From Actinomycetes bacterium (GTDB taxonomy: Bacteria > Actinomycetota > Actinomycetes > Propionibacteriales > Propionibacteriaceae), in the NCBI GenBank assembly GCA_023436925.1, contig JAEZHJ010000199.1, positions 1 through 9,522 of the forward strand: a stretch of DNA of 9,522 bases. Reading direction: 5' to 3'. The notes beneath the pieces are model-generated. The model ran no database searches, was not told the DNA's origin, and saw only the letters and a program-made list of their open reading frames with translations. Positions 1 through 6,149 of this stretch are shown in pieces (within the stretch, counting starts at the first letter, position 1; the number at the start of each line of letters is the position of its first letter). Position numbers and translations under genes: made by a program.

Positions 1-355
1 GTTTTCGTATCCGTAAAACCAATTCGCGCGGGCTGTAAGGCTTCGTCACGTAGTCGTCGGCGCCCAATTCCAAGCCGATGACGCGGTCCATCTCGGCCGC
101 CTTCGCGGTGAGCATCAGGATCGGAATCGACACCGTCGTCGGATCGCGGCGGAGGATCTTGCAGACCTCCAATCCGTCGATCTCGGGCAACATCAGATCC
201 AGCACGATGAGATCCGGCCGGTCGGCCCGGACGGCGGCGAGAGCCTTTCCGCCGTCAGCCGCAAAGATCGGCGTGAAGCCCGCTTCGCGCAGCTTGAATC
301 CGAGCACTTCAAGCGCGTCCGGCTCGTCGTCAACGACCAGGATTTTAGGTTTCAT
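1..355 (-). CDS. OmpR/PhoB-type response regulator, receiver domain (3' part cut by window edge)
   Basis: The ATG is at 355 and the frame stays open to the window edge, giving 118 residues that cover almost exactly one receiver domain. The sequence begins MKPKILVVDDEPDALEVL. The acidic pocket is D9, D10 and E11, the phospho-acceptor is D53 in IVLDLMLPE, and the conserved Thr and Lys are T83 (MLTAKA) and K105 (YVTKPYSPREL). The ending SPRELVLRIRK is the usual linker of OmpR/PhoB regulators, so a winged-helix DNA-binding domain should follow outside the window. The start overlaps the phoU stop by 11 bp, so the two are probably translationally coupled. Being next to phoU and pstB suggests a PhoB-like phosphate-response role; this is inference, since no sensor kinase is visible. 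Codon use (TTG, TTA, ATA, CGA, GAT) is unlike the GC-rich genes to the right. The residue pattern recalls Verrucomicrobiota PhoB rather than actinobacterial RegX3 or PhoP, a judgement from memory that needs a search. Confidence 0.85.
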   Translation of the reverse strand, partial: MKPKILVVDDEPDALEVLGFKLREAGFTPIFAADGGKALAAVRADRPDLIVLDLMLPEIDGLEVCKILRRDPTTVSIPILMLTAKAAEMDRVIGLELGADDYVTKPYSPRELVLRIRK

Positions 356-1010
356 CGTTCTTTCGTCCGGTGTGGCGGATGTCGCGCGCCTCGTAGAGGT
401 AAACCACCTCCTCGGCGATGTTGGTCGCGTGGTCGGCGATGCGCTCGAGTCGTTTCGACACGGCCATGAGCGCGAGGCAGCGCGAGATGGTCTGCGGCCG
501 CTCGATCATGAAGCTCGACAGCTCGCGGTAGAGCTGCCGGTTGATGTCGTCGACCTCCTGGTCGCGCGGAACGACGGAGCGGGCGCGCTCGGGCTTGCGC
601 TCGACGAAGGAGGTGAGCGCGTCGCGGAGCATCTCGAGCGACATCGTCGCCATGCGCGGCAGGTCGACATACGGCTTGAGCTGCGGCTCGCGGTTCAGAT
701 CCATCGCGCGGCGCGCGATCGAGACCGCCTCGTCGCCGACCCGCTCGAGGTTTTGGGAGATTTTCATCGCCACGGTGATGAGGCGCAGCTCGGTCGCGAG
801 CGGCGCCTTGGCGAGGAGATGGATCGCGATGTCGTCGACCTCGACCTCGAACTGATCGAGGATGTTGTCGTCATCGATGACCTGCTGCGCGAGCGCGTCG
901 TCGCGCTCCACCAGGGATCGCATGGCGCGGGCGACCGACGACTCGGCGTGGCTCGCCATCGCAAGGAGGCTCTCCTTCAGTTTGCTCATTTCTTCCGTGA
1001 AGTGGGTCAT
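345..1010 (-). CDS. phoU: phosphate signalling protein PhoU
   Basis: This is a 221-residue PhoU, the normal length, built from two three-helix repeats. PhoU is a peripheral cytoplasmic protein that links the PstSCAB transporter to the PhoR/PhoB system and represses the Pho response when phosphate is plentiful. Repeat 1 holds the acidic stretch DDDNILDQFEVEVDD (46-60) and the signature ERVGDEA (89-95). Repeat 2 holds RDQEVDDINRQLYREL (149-164) and ERIADHATNIAE (189-200). The acidic stretches match the metal-binding E/DxxxD motifs of the family. The ATG at 1010 gives the expected N-terminus MTHFTEEMSKLKESLL, but no clear Shine-Dalgarno precedes it; the frame is open further upstream only through pstB. 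It lies 50 bp after pstB, and its TAA overlaps the response regulator start. Leucine is coded by CTC 17 times and CTG 6 times, the reverse of upstream pstB. The protein resembles Gram-negative, Opitutus-like PhoU much more than actinobacterial PhoU/PhoY. Confidence 0.93.
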   Translation of the reverse strand: MTHFTEEMSKLKESLLAMASHAESSVARAMRSLVERDDALAQQVIDDDNILDQFEVEVDDIAIHLLAKAPLATELRLITVAMKISQNLERVGDEAVSIARRAMDLNREPQLKPYVDLPRMATMSLEMLRDALTSFVERKPERARSVVPRDQEVDDINRQLYRELSSFMIERPQTISRCLALMAVSKRLERIADHATNIAEEVVYLYEARDIRHTGRKNDET

Positions 1011-1060
1011 GTTGGCGAAGCGGAATCGGAGTTCGAAGACCGGGAACGGAGTTTCGCGGC

Positions 1061-1822
1061 TCAGCCGAAGCGGCCGGAAACGTAGGCTTCCGTCTGCGGG
1101 TTGGCGGGGTTCATGAAGAGTTCGCGGGTCTGGCCCATCTCGACGAGTTTCCCGAGATAGAAAAACGCCGTCTGGTCGGAGCAGCGCGCGGCCTGCTGCA
1201 TGTTGTGGGTGACGATCACGACCGTGTAGGAGTTCTTCAACTCGTGGATCAGGTCCTCGATCGCGAGGGTGGAGATCGGGTCCAGTGCCGAGCAGGGCTC
1301 GTCCATCAGGATGACATTGGGCTGCATGGCGATGGCCCGGGCGATGCACAGCCGCTGCTGCTGGCCGCCCGACAGCCCAGAGCCGGGCAGGTCGAGCCGG
1401 TTCTTGACCTCTTCCCACAGGTTCGCGCCGCGCAGCGCGCGTTCGGCCAGGTCATCCTTCTCCGACTGCGGCATCCGCGAGTTGTTCAGCTTGATGCCGG
1501 CCAGCACGTTGTCCTTGATCGACATGGTGGGGAACGGGTTGGGGCGCTGGAAGACCATTCCGATCTGGCGGCGCACCCGCACCGGGTCGACCCCGGGGCC
1601 GTACAGGTTCTCCCCGTCGAGCAGCACCTCGCCCTCGACGTAGGCGCCGTTGATCACCTCGTGCATCCGGTTCAGGGTGCGCAGGAAGGTGGACTTGCCG
1701 CAGCCCGACGGCCCGATGAACGCAGTCACCGAGCGAGGCTCGATGGTCATCGAGACGTCCTCGACGGCCTTGAACTTGCCGTAGTAGACGTTCAGGTCGG
1801 TGATGTCGATTCGTTTTGCCAT
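1061..1822 (-). CDS. pstB: phosphate ABC transporter ATP-binding protein PstB (apparently mosaic)
   Basis: This 253-residue ATPase powers high-affinity phosphate import with the PstC/PstA channel at the inner face of the membrane. All ABC motifs are present: Walker A GPSGCGKST (37-45), Q-loop Q92 in VFQRPNPFP, signature LSGGQQQR (150-157), Walker B VILMDEP (170-176) and switch H206 in VTHNMQQ. The C-terminus YVSGRFG is the family's usual ending. The ATG at 1822 lies 14 bp after pstA and fits the family N-terminus; the open frame continues upstream only as a shadow of pstA. The preceding Shine-Dalgarno (AGAAAG) is weak. The 3' part is odd. In codons 1-213 leucine is CTG 16 times, CTC 3 times and TTG once; in codons 214-253 all three are CTC, and TTT, TAT, AAA and GAA appear. 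The tail TAFFYLGKLVEMG lacks the small insertion that I recall after TAFF in many actinobacterial PstBs. The gene is intact and probably functional, but may combine two sources. Confidence 0.95.
   Translation of the reverse strand: MAKRIDITDLNVYYGKFKAVEDVSMTIEPRSVTAFIGPSGCGKSTFLRTLNRMHEVINGAYVEGEVLLDGENLYGPGVDPVRVRRQIGMVFQRPNPFPTMSIKDNVLAGIKLNNSRMPQSEKDDLAERALRGANLWEEVKNRLDLPGSGLSGGQQQRLCIARAIAMQPNVILMDEPCSALDPISTLAIEDLIHELKNSYTVVIVTHNMQQAARCSDQTAFFYLGKLVEMGQTRELFMNPANPQTEAYVSGRFG
1165..1250. other. composition and lineage breakpoint inside pstB
   Basis: On the right side the last clearly GC-rich, CTG-type leucine codon is codon 191 of pstB (1250-1252). On the left side the first foreign-looking codons (TTT at 1163-1165, then TAT, CTC, AAA) start at codon 220. 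Between them lies VTHNMQQAAR (1184-1213), one of the most conserved stretches of PstB. Left of this zone pstB's tail, phoU and the response regulator look Gram-negative; right of it everything looks actinobacterial. The reading frame is unbroken. Either an assembler joined two genomes through a shared stretch, or recombination did so in the cell. The exact base cannot be fixed from this sequence alone. Confidence 0.55.
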
Positions 1823-1836
1823 GGTGACTTTCTGGT

Positions 1837-2904
1837 TCAGCGACCGGTGCGGGGCGCGAAACGGGCGGCGATCAGGCGTCCGATCAGGTTCAGCGCCATC
1901 ACGATGAGGATGAGGGTGAGCGCGCCGGCCCAGGCCCGGTCCCAGTAGGGCTGGGTGACGACGCCGGGATGCGCGTAGGAGTCCCAGACGAAGACCGGCA
2001 GGGTCATCATCGGGTCCCGGAACGGGTCGTTGTTGAGGCTGGCGGTGAAGCCGGCCACGATCATCAGCGGTGCCGTCTCCCCGATCACCCGGGCGATCGA
2101 GAGGATGACTCCCGAGACCAGGCCGGCGATCGAGGTGGGGATGACGACCCGGACGATGGTCTTCCACTTCGGGACGCCCAGCGCGTAGGCGGCCTCCCGC
2201 AGTTCGTTGGGGACGAGCCGGAGCAGCTCCTCGCAGGACCGCACCACGACCGGGATCATCAGCACCGAGAGTGCGATCGAGCCGGCGAAGCCGAAGACCG
2301 CTCCGGGGCCGAGGATCATCGCCATCAGCGAGTACGCGAACAGGCCGGCGACGATGGACGGCACCCCGGTCATCACGTCGACGAAGAAGGTGATCGCCTT
2401 CGACAGGCGGTTGCCGGAGGCGTACTCGGCGAGGTAGATCGCGGTGAACAGCCCGATCGGGACCGAGATCAGCATCGCCAGCCCGGTCACCCACAAGGTG
2501 CCGGCGATCGCGTGGGACGCCCCGCCGCCCTCCCCGACGACATTGCGCATCGAGTGGGTGAAGAACTGCAGGTCGAGCCGGGCGGTGCCCTTGCTGACCA
2601 CCTCCCACAGCAGCGAGCCGAGCGGCAGCAGGGCCAACCCGAAGGCGCCGGTGACCAGGTGCCGGGCACGCCGGTCGGCGGCCTGGCGGGCACCCTCCAC
2701 GACCCGGGTCACCACCTCCATGACGACCAGGAAGACGGCGAACCCGATCGCGGCCACCGCGACCAGGCTGGGCGGGGCGGCGACCAGGTCGGCCGCGGCG
2801 TAGCCCACCGCGAGCGAACCGAGCAGGGCGGCCGGGGTCGCCCAGCGCGGCAGCGCGCCAGCTGTCAGGCCGGTGGAGCGGACGGTCGGCGTCCGGGCGG
2901 TCAT
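1837..2904 (-). CDS. pstA: phosphate ABC transporter permease PstA
   Basis: This 355-residue membrane protein forms, with PstC, the channel that takes phosphate from PstS across the membrane. The ATG at 2904 shares one base with the pstC stop (TGATG), so translation is probably coupled, and GGGAG lies about 8 nt upstream. The longer open frame reaching into pstC is a shadow. The N-terminal 100 residues hold extra hydrophobic segments (about 26-45, 48-66 and 85-105), after which the permease core begins near HAIAGTLWVTGLAMLISVPIG. The cytoplasmic EAA loop that docks on PstB starts at E237 (EAAYALGVPKWKTIVRVVIP), followed by RVIGETAPLMIVAG, a hallmark of PstA. The C-terminus LIGRLIAARFAPRTGR is a normal basic end. 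It is longer than E. coli PstA because of the N-terminal extension, which is common in actinobacteria. Confidence 0.95.
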   Translation of the reverse strand: MTARTPTVRSTGLTAGALPRWATPAALLGSLAVGYAAADLVAAPPSLVAVAAIGFAVFLVVMEVVTRVVEGARQAADRRARHLVTGAFGLALLPLGSLLWEVVSKGTARLDLQFFTHSMRNVVGEGGGASHAIAGTLWVTGLAMLISVPIGLFTAIYLAEYASGNRLSKAITFFVDVMTGVPSIVAGLFAYSLMAMILGPGAVFGFAGSIALSVLMIPVVVRSCEELLRLVPNELREAAYALGVPKWKTIVRVVIPTSIAGLVSGVILSIARVIGETAPLMIVAGFTASLNNDPFRDPMMTLPVFVWDSYAHPGVVTQPYWDRAWAGALTLILIVMALNLIGRLIAARFAPRTGR

Positions 2905-3902
2905 CAGTTGGCTCCCGAGTACTGGGCGCGGCGGGACACGATCCACCGGGCGAACATGTTGACCCCCAGCGTGATGACGAAGAGCACCAGCCCCGCGGCG
3001 ATCAGCTGGTTCACTTTCAGCCCGAACGCCTCGGGGAAGTTGAGCGCGATGGTCGCCGCGATGGTGTTGGGGTTGTCGGAGGTGAGCACCTCGAAGGTGA
3101 TGTTGCGGCCGCCCGACATCACCATGGCGACGGCCATCGTCTCGCCGAGGGCGCGGCCCAGGCCGAGCATGACGGCGGCGATGATCCCGGGCCGGCCGAA
3201 CGGCAACACGGCCATCTTCACCATCTCCCAGCGGGTGGCGCCCAGGGCCAGCGCCGCCTCCTCGTGCAGCCGCGGGGTCTGCAGGAAGACCTCCCGGCAC
3301 AGCGAGGTGATGATCGGCAGCACCATCACGGCCAGCACGACCGCCGCGGTCAGGATGGTCCGGCCGGTGCCGGACACCTGGCCGGAGAACAGCGGGAACC
3401 AGCCGAAGTTGGCGTTCAGCCAGTCCCAGACCGGACGGATCGCGGGCGCGAGGGTGAGTGACCCCCACAGCCCGAAGACCACCGACGGCACCGCGGCGAG
3501 CAGGTCGATCACGTAGCCGAGCGGCTGGGCGAGCCGGCGCGGGGCGTAGTGGGAGATGAACAGCGCGATCCCGATCGCCACCGGCACCGCCATGGCGAGG
3601 GCGAGCAGCGCGGCCCACAGGGTGCCGAAGGCATAGGGCAGCACCCACTCCACGAAGGGTCCGTAGCCCTGCTGGGTGAGGACCTCCCCGGAGGCGGTGA
3701 GCGCCGGCGAGCCCTGGGCGACCAGGAAGGCGGCGACCAGGGCGAGAACGACCAGGATGGTGATTCCGGCGGCGGTGGCGACCCCGCGGAACACGGGGTC
3801 GCCGACCCGGCGGCGGTCGCCCTGGCCGAGCGAGGGTTCGGTGACCGGCTCAGCGGCTCGCGCTTCGGCGAGCTCGCGGGGACCGGATCGGGTCATCGAC
3901 AT
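2904..3902 (-). CDS. pstC: phosphate ABC transporter permease PstC
   Basis: This 332-residue permease is the partner of PstA. The first 42 residues are hydrophilic and probably cytoplasmic; the first membrane helix is GITILVVLALVAAFLVAQG (about 46-64). Further helices follow, including AFGTLWAALLALAMAVPVAIGIALF and the segment VIDLLAAVPSVVFGLWG, which is characteristic of PstC. The EAA loop begins at E214 (EEAALALGATRWEMVKMAVLPFG), followed by GRALGETMAVAMVMSGG. The ATG at 3902 is chosen because AGAGGAAG sits about 5 nt upstream; a second ATG two codons later is possible but less well spaced. It lies 82 bp after pstS across a strong hairpin and shares a base with pstA. It is almost certainly co-transcribed with pstS, though probably at a lower level. 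Confidence 0.95.
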   Translation of the reverse strand: MSMTRSGPRELAEARAAEPVTEPSLGQGDRRRVGDPVFRGVATAAGITILVVLALVAAFLVAQGSPALTASGEVLTQQGYGPFVEWVLPYAFGTLWAALLALAMAVPVAIGIALFISHYAPRRLAQPLGYVIDLLAAVPSVVFGLWGSLTLAPAIRPVWDWLNANFGWFPLFSGQVSGTGRTILTAAVVLAVMVLPIITSLCREVFLQTPRLHEEAALALGATRWEMVKMAVLPFGRPGIIAAVMLGLGRALGETMAVAMVMSGGRNITFEVLTSDNPNTIAATIALNFPEAFGLKVNQLIAAGLVLFVITLGVNMFARWIVSRRAQYSGAN

Positions 3903-3939
3903 TGGCTTCCTCTTGACGTGTCGCCCTGGTGGACGGCAC

Positions 3940-3971
3940 GGCGACGGCGGTGCGAATGGCCCGCCATCGCC
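3940..3971 (-). promoter_or_regulatory. strong intergenic hairpin between pstS and pstC (attenuator or RNA stabiliser)
   Basis: Reading the transcript strand, GGCGATGGCGG (3971-3961) pairs with CCGCCGTCGCC (3950-3940). This makes an 11-bp stem with one U·G wobble and a 10-nt loop (3951-3960). It begins 13 nt after the pstS stop and ends about 37 nt before the pstC start. No U-run follows, so it is not a classic Rho-independent terminator; U-less terminators have been proposed in high-GC actinobacteria. Likely roles are partial termination or protection of the upstream pstS RNA, either of which would give more binding protein than permease. The structure is seen; the role is inferred. Confidence 0.55.
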
Positions 3972-3984
3972 ACGCTGGGTCCCA

Positions 3985-5091
3985 CTACTTGATCGCCTCC
4001 ACCGAGGCGGCGACGGCCTGGCTGAGCGTCGTCGACAGCGGCGCGGAGCCCGCGGACTGGGCGGCGGACTGCTGTCCCTGCGGCGAGGCGATGTAGCCGA
4101 TGTAGGCCTTGACCAGGTCCGCGGTGGCGGCGTCGGAGTAGCTCTCGCAGACGATGGCGTAGGTCACCAGCACGAACGGGTAGACGCCTTCGGCGGTCCG
4201 GTCCAGCTCGACCGCCAGGTCGTGCTCGGGACGGCCCTCGACCTTCGGGGAGACGTCCACCACCGCGGCGGCGGCCTGCGCGGTGGGCTGCTGCGCGGTC
4301 CCCGCGATCAGCACCGAGGCCTTGCCGAGCGACCCGGCCTGGGACGCGTCGGCGTACCCGATCGCACCGACGCCCTGGGTGACGGCCTGGACGACCCCGG
4401 AGGTGCCCTGCGCGGCCTCACCGCCGAGTTCGGCCGGCCACTCGCCGTCCGGCTCCCAGGTCCACACCTTGGGGGCGAGTGCGGCCAGGGTCTCGGTGAA
4501 GTTCTCGGTGGTGCCGGAGTCGTCGGAGCGGTGGACGGCGGTGATCGCCAGGTCGGGCAGTGCCGCGTCGGGGTTGGTCGCGGCGATCGACGGGTCGTTC
4601 CAGCGGGTGATGGTGCCCGCGAAGATGCCGGCCGCGGTGGCCGGGTCGAGGGTGAGTTCGCTGACCCCCTCGACGTTGAAGATGATCGCGATCGGGGAGA
4701 TGTAGACCGGCAGGTTCCAGGCGGTGGAGCCCGGGGCGCAGGCGCCGAAGTTGTCGGCCGCCAGCTCCTCGTCGTTCAGCGCCCGGTCGGAGCCGGCGAA
4801 CTGCGCTGCTCCCGCGGCGAAGGCTTCCCGGCCGGCGCCGGAGCCGTCCGGCTTGTAGTTGACGGTGGTCTGGGGGTTCGCGCTCTGGAAGTCGGCGACC
4901 CACGTCTCCTGGGCGGCCTTCATCGACGACGCGCCGACCCCCTGAAGGGTGCCGGACAGCGCGGTGGCGCCGGGCGCCGAGGTCGCATCACCAGGGGCGC
5001 TGGCACCGGGTGCCTCGTTGACGGCGCAGCCGGCCAGGCTCACCGCGGTGACCAGTGCCAGCACGGTGCCGGCGAGGGGAGAGATCTTCAC
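3985..5091 (-). CDS. pstS: phosphate-binding lipoprotein PstS
   Basis: This is the 368-residue extracellular receptor that captures orthophosphate and hands it to PstC/PstA. The N-terminus is a lipoprotein signal peptide: K2, a hydrophobic stretch (5-20) and the lipobox SLAGC with the lipidated Cys at 22. A low-complexity Ala/Gly/Pro/Ser linker (about 23-45) tethers the binding domain. Phosphate-binding segments include GVGASSMKAAQETW, YKPDGSGAGREAFAAG with AGSDRALND, and the hinge-region motif RSDDSGTTENFTE, all typical of PstS. The start is a GTG at 5091, supported by GAAGGA six bases upstream; an 8-bp palindrome ACACGTGT (5090-5097) overlaps the start, probably by chance. It is the first gene after a 160-bp gap holding the PHO box, so it is probably the head of the pstSCAB operon. 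The stop is TAG, followed at once by the intergenic hairpin. Confidence 0.96.
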   Translation of the reverse strand: MKISPLAGTVLALVTAVSLAGCAVNEAPGASAPGDATSAPGATALSGTLQGVGASSMKAAQETWVADFQSANPQTTVNYKPDGSGAGREAFAAGAAQFAGSDRALNDEELAADNFGACAPGSTAWNLPVYISPIAIIFNVEGVSELTLDPATAAGIFAGTITRWNDPSIAATNPDAALPDLAITAVHRSDDSGTTENFTETLAALAPKVWTWEPDGEWPAELGGEAAQGTSGVVQAVTQGVGAIGYADASQAGSLGKASVLIAGTAQQPTAQAAAAVVDVSPKVEGRPEHDLAVELDRTAEGVYPFVLVTYAIVCESYSDAATADLVKAYIGYIASPQGQQSAAQSAGSAPLSTTLSQAVAASVEAIK

Positions 5092-5097
5092 ACGTGT

Positions 5098-5103
5098 TCC
5101 TTC
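5098..5103 (-). promoter_or_regulatory. ribosome binding site of pstS
   Basis: On the minus strand GAAGGA lies six bases before the GTG at 5091. It is one of the clearer Shine-Dalgarno sequences in the window and supports the GTG start. That start also places the lipobox Cys at residue 22, a normal distance. Confidence 0.65.
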
Positions 5104-5177
5104 GAACGGGGACGATCCTGAGCTGTTTGCTCTGCTCCCGAACCTGCCAGCCGGGATTGACCGGATCGGTACCGGCG

Positions 5178-5195
5178 GGTGAACAGCTGGTGAAC
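5178..5195 (-). promoter_or_regulatory. PHO box (PhoP-type direct repeat) of the pst operon
   Basis: On the minus strand, two exact copies of GTTCACC (5195-5189 and 5184-5178) are separated by AGCT, an 11-bp period. This matches the direct-repeat unit (GTTCACC-like, 11-bp spacing) bound by PhoP in Streptomyces. A possible third, degenerate unit lies just upstream (5206-5200, CTTTCGT). TTCACC within the first unit could act as a -35 element, followed after 17 bp by TACCGA (5171-5166) as a weak -10, giving a leader of roughly 65-70 nt before pstS. No other copy of this repeat was noticed in the window. It implies that the host has a PhoP-like regulator and induces pstS on phosphate starvation. 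The repeat is directly visible; binding and the promoter positions are inferred. Confidence 0.75.
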
Positions 5196-5251
5196 TGTGA
5201 CGAAAGACACTCCCGGCGCCGGCACGGCGGGGCCGACGGGCCGGCAGCGGT

Positions 5252-6145
5252 TCAGATCCGCGGCTTGTGGAACTCGATCGCCACGGTCTCGCCGGAGGCG
5301 TCCAGGTGCGCGATCAGGGCCGAGCCGGGCTGCATCGCGCGGGGCGGGACGCCGAGTGCCTCCAGCATCGCCGGCAGCACCGGACGGTGCCCGCAGATCG
5401 CGGTCGGGGTGCCGGTCGCGACCGCCTCCTCGGCGAGCCGGCGGACCAGGGTGGCGACCGCCTTCGGCTGGTCCTTGCCCTGCTCCTCGCTCAGCGTCGT
5501 CCAGCCCTCGACCTCGAGGTGGGCGGCCTTGGCGAACGGCTTGAAGGTCTGCCGGCACCGGGTCGAGGTCGAGGACGCGGCCCGCCGCACGTCGTAGGAC
5601 TGCAGCAGCGGCACCAGCAGGTCGGCCTGGCGCCGGCCCCGCGAGTCCAGCGGCCGGGCCTGGTCGCGCCCGGTCCAGAACTTGCGCAGCATCGCCTTGG
5701 CGTGGCGCACCACCAGCACCGGGGTGGTCTGGGGCAGCTCCACCGCCTGCTGGATCAGCGGCACCTCGTCGGGATAGCTGACCTTCTCGATCGCCTCGGC
5801 GACGGTGAGCCACTTGGTGGCGTCCACCTCGGAGTCCGGCTTGTGGCGGCGGCTCGAGACCACTTCGGCGCGCCAGTAGCTGACCGTCTTCATCCCGGCG
5901 CTGACCGGGTAGCTCAGCCGGTCCAGCGGCACCCCCAGCCGGGCGGTCACGCCGGACTCCTCCAGGGTCTCCCGCACCGCGCAGCCGGGGAGGTACTCGT
6001 CGGGGTTCACCTTCCCCTTCGGCAGGCTCCAGTCGTTGTAGGCCGGGCGGTGGACCAGCAGGACCTTCCGCGTGCCCTTGGCGGTGGTGCGGACCAGGAC
6101 GGTGCCGGCGGCGGTGACGCGGCGCGGTCGCGACGAGGAAGCCAT
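5252..6145 (-). CDS. mutT1: MutT1-type Nudix hydrolase fused to a histidine phosphatase domain
   Basis: This 297-residue protein has two catalytic domains. The N-terminal Nudix domain (about 8-135) holds the box GKVNPDEYLPGCAVRETLEESGV (44-66 in total), with the metal-binding E59, E62 and E63 present; one hydrophobic position is Thr. The C-terminal domain (about 142-297) is a histidine phosphatase, with the phospho-acceptor H148 in VVRHAKA, the STRCRQT motif and the second His H253 in CGHRP. This fusion is that of mycobacterial MutT1, which hydrolyses 8-oxo-(d)GTP and diadenosine polyphosphates. Mycobacteria also keep mutT1 beside ppk1, supporting the call. The ATG at 6145 lies 4 bp after the ppk1 stop, so co-transcription with ppk1 is likely. 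The exact substrate range here is unknown. The TGA at 5252-5254 precedes the pst regulatory gap; no convincing terminator was found, only GC-rich palindromes (such as 5213-5222). Confidence 0.88.
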   Translation of the reverse strand: MASSSRPRRVTAAGTVLVRTTAKGTRKVLLVHRPAYNDWSLPKGKVNPDEYLPGCAVRETLEESGVTARLGVPLDRLSYPVSAGMKTVSYWRAEVVSSRRHKPDSEVDATKWLTVAEAIEKVSYPDEVPLIQQAVELPQTTPVLVVRHAKAMLRKFWTGRDQARPLDSRGRRQADLLVPLLQSYDVRRAASSTSTRCRQTFKPFAKAAHLEVEGWTTLSEEQGKDQPKAVATLVRRLAEEAVATGTPTAICGHRPVLPAMLEALGVPPRAMQPGSALIAHLDASGETVAIEFHKPRI

Positions 6146-6149
6146 CGGC

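Noticed and set aside
1837..3648. Upstream-extended frames of pstA (to 3648), pstB (to 2608) and phoU (to 1418)
   Set aside because: The extensions run out of frame through the preceding genes. The family N-termini and the operon overlaps place the starts at 2904, 1822 and 1010.
5090..5097. Palindrome ACACGTGT overlapping the pstS start as an operator
   Set aside because: It is only 8 bp, lies between the ribosome binding site and the GTG start, and has no repeat elsewhere; chance is the simplest explanation.
3676..5121. A 481-codon open frame on the plus strand opposite pstS, and similar long plus-strand frames opposite ppk1, mutT1, pstC, pstA and phoU
   Set aside because: They are antisense shadows of well-identified genes in GC-rich DNA. 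Their translations are rich in Arg, Gly, Asp and His, lack recognisable domains and have no credible start signals.
5205..5250. GC-rich palindromes after mutT1 (CCGGCGCCGG at 5213-5222; GCCGGC at 5218-5223 and 5240-5245) as a terminator
   Set aside because: The stems are short (5-6 bp) with a long loop or no loop, no clear U-run follows, and such palindromes are expected at this GC content.
5308..5700. Possible degeneration of the histidine phosphatase domain of the MutT1-like protein
   Set aside because: Both histidines (H148 and H253), the RHA motif and the STRCRQT stretch are present, so the domain looks intact.
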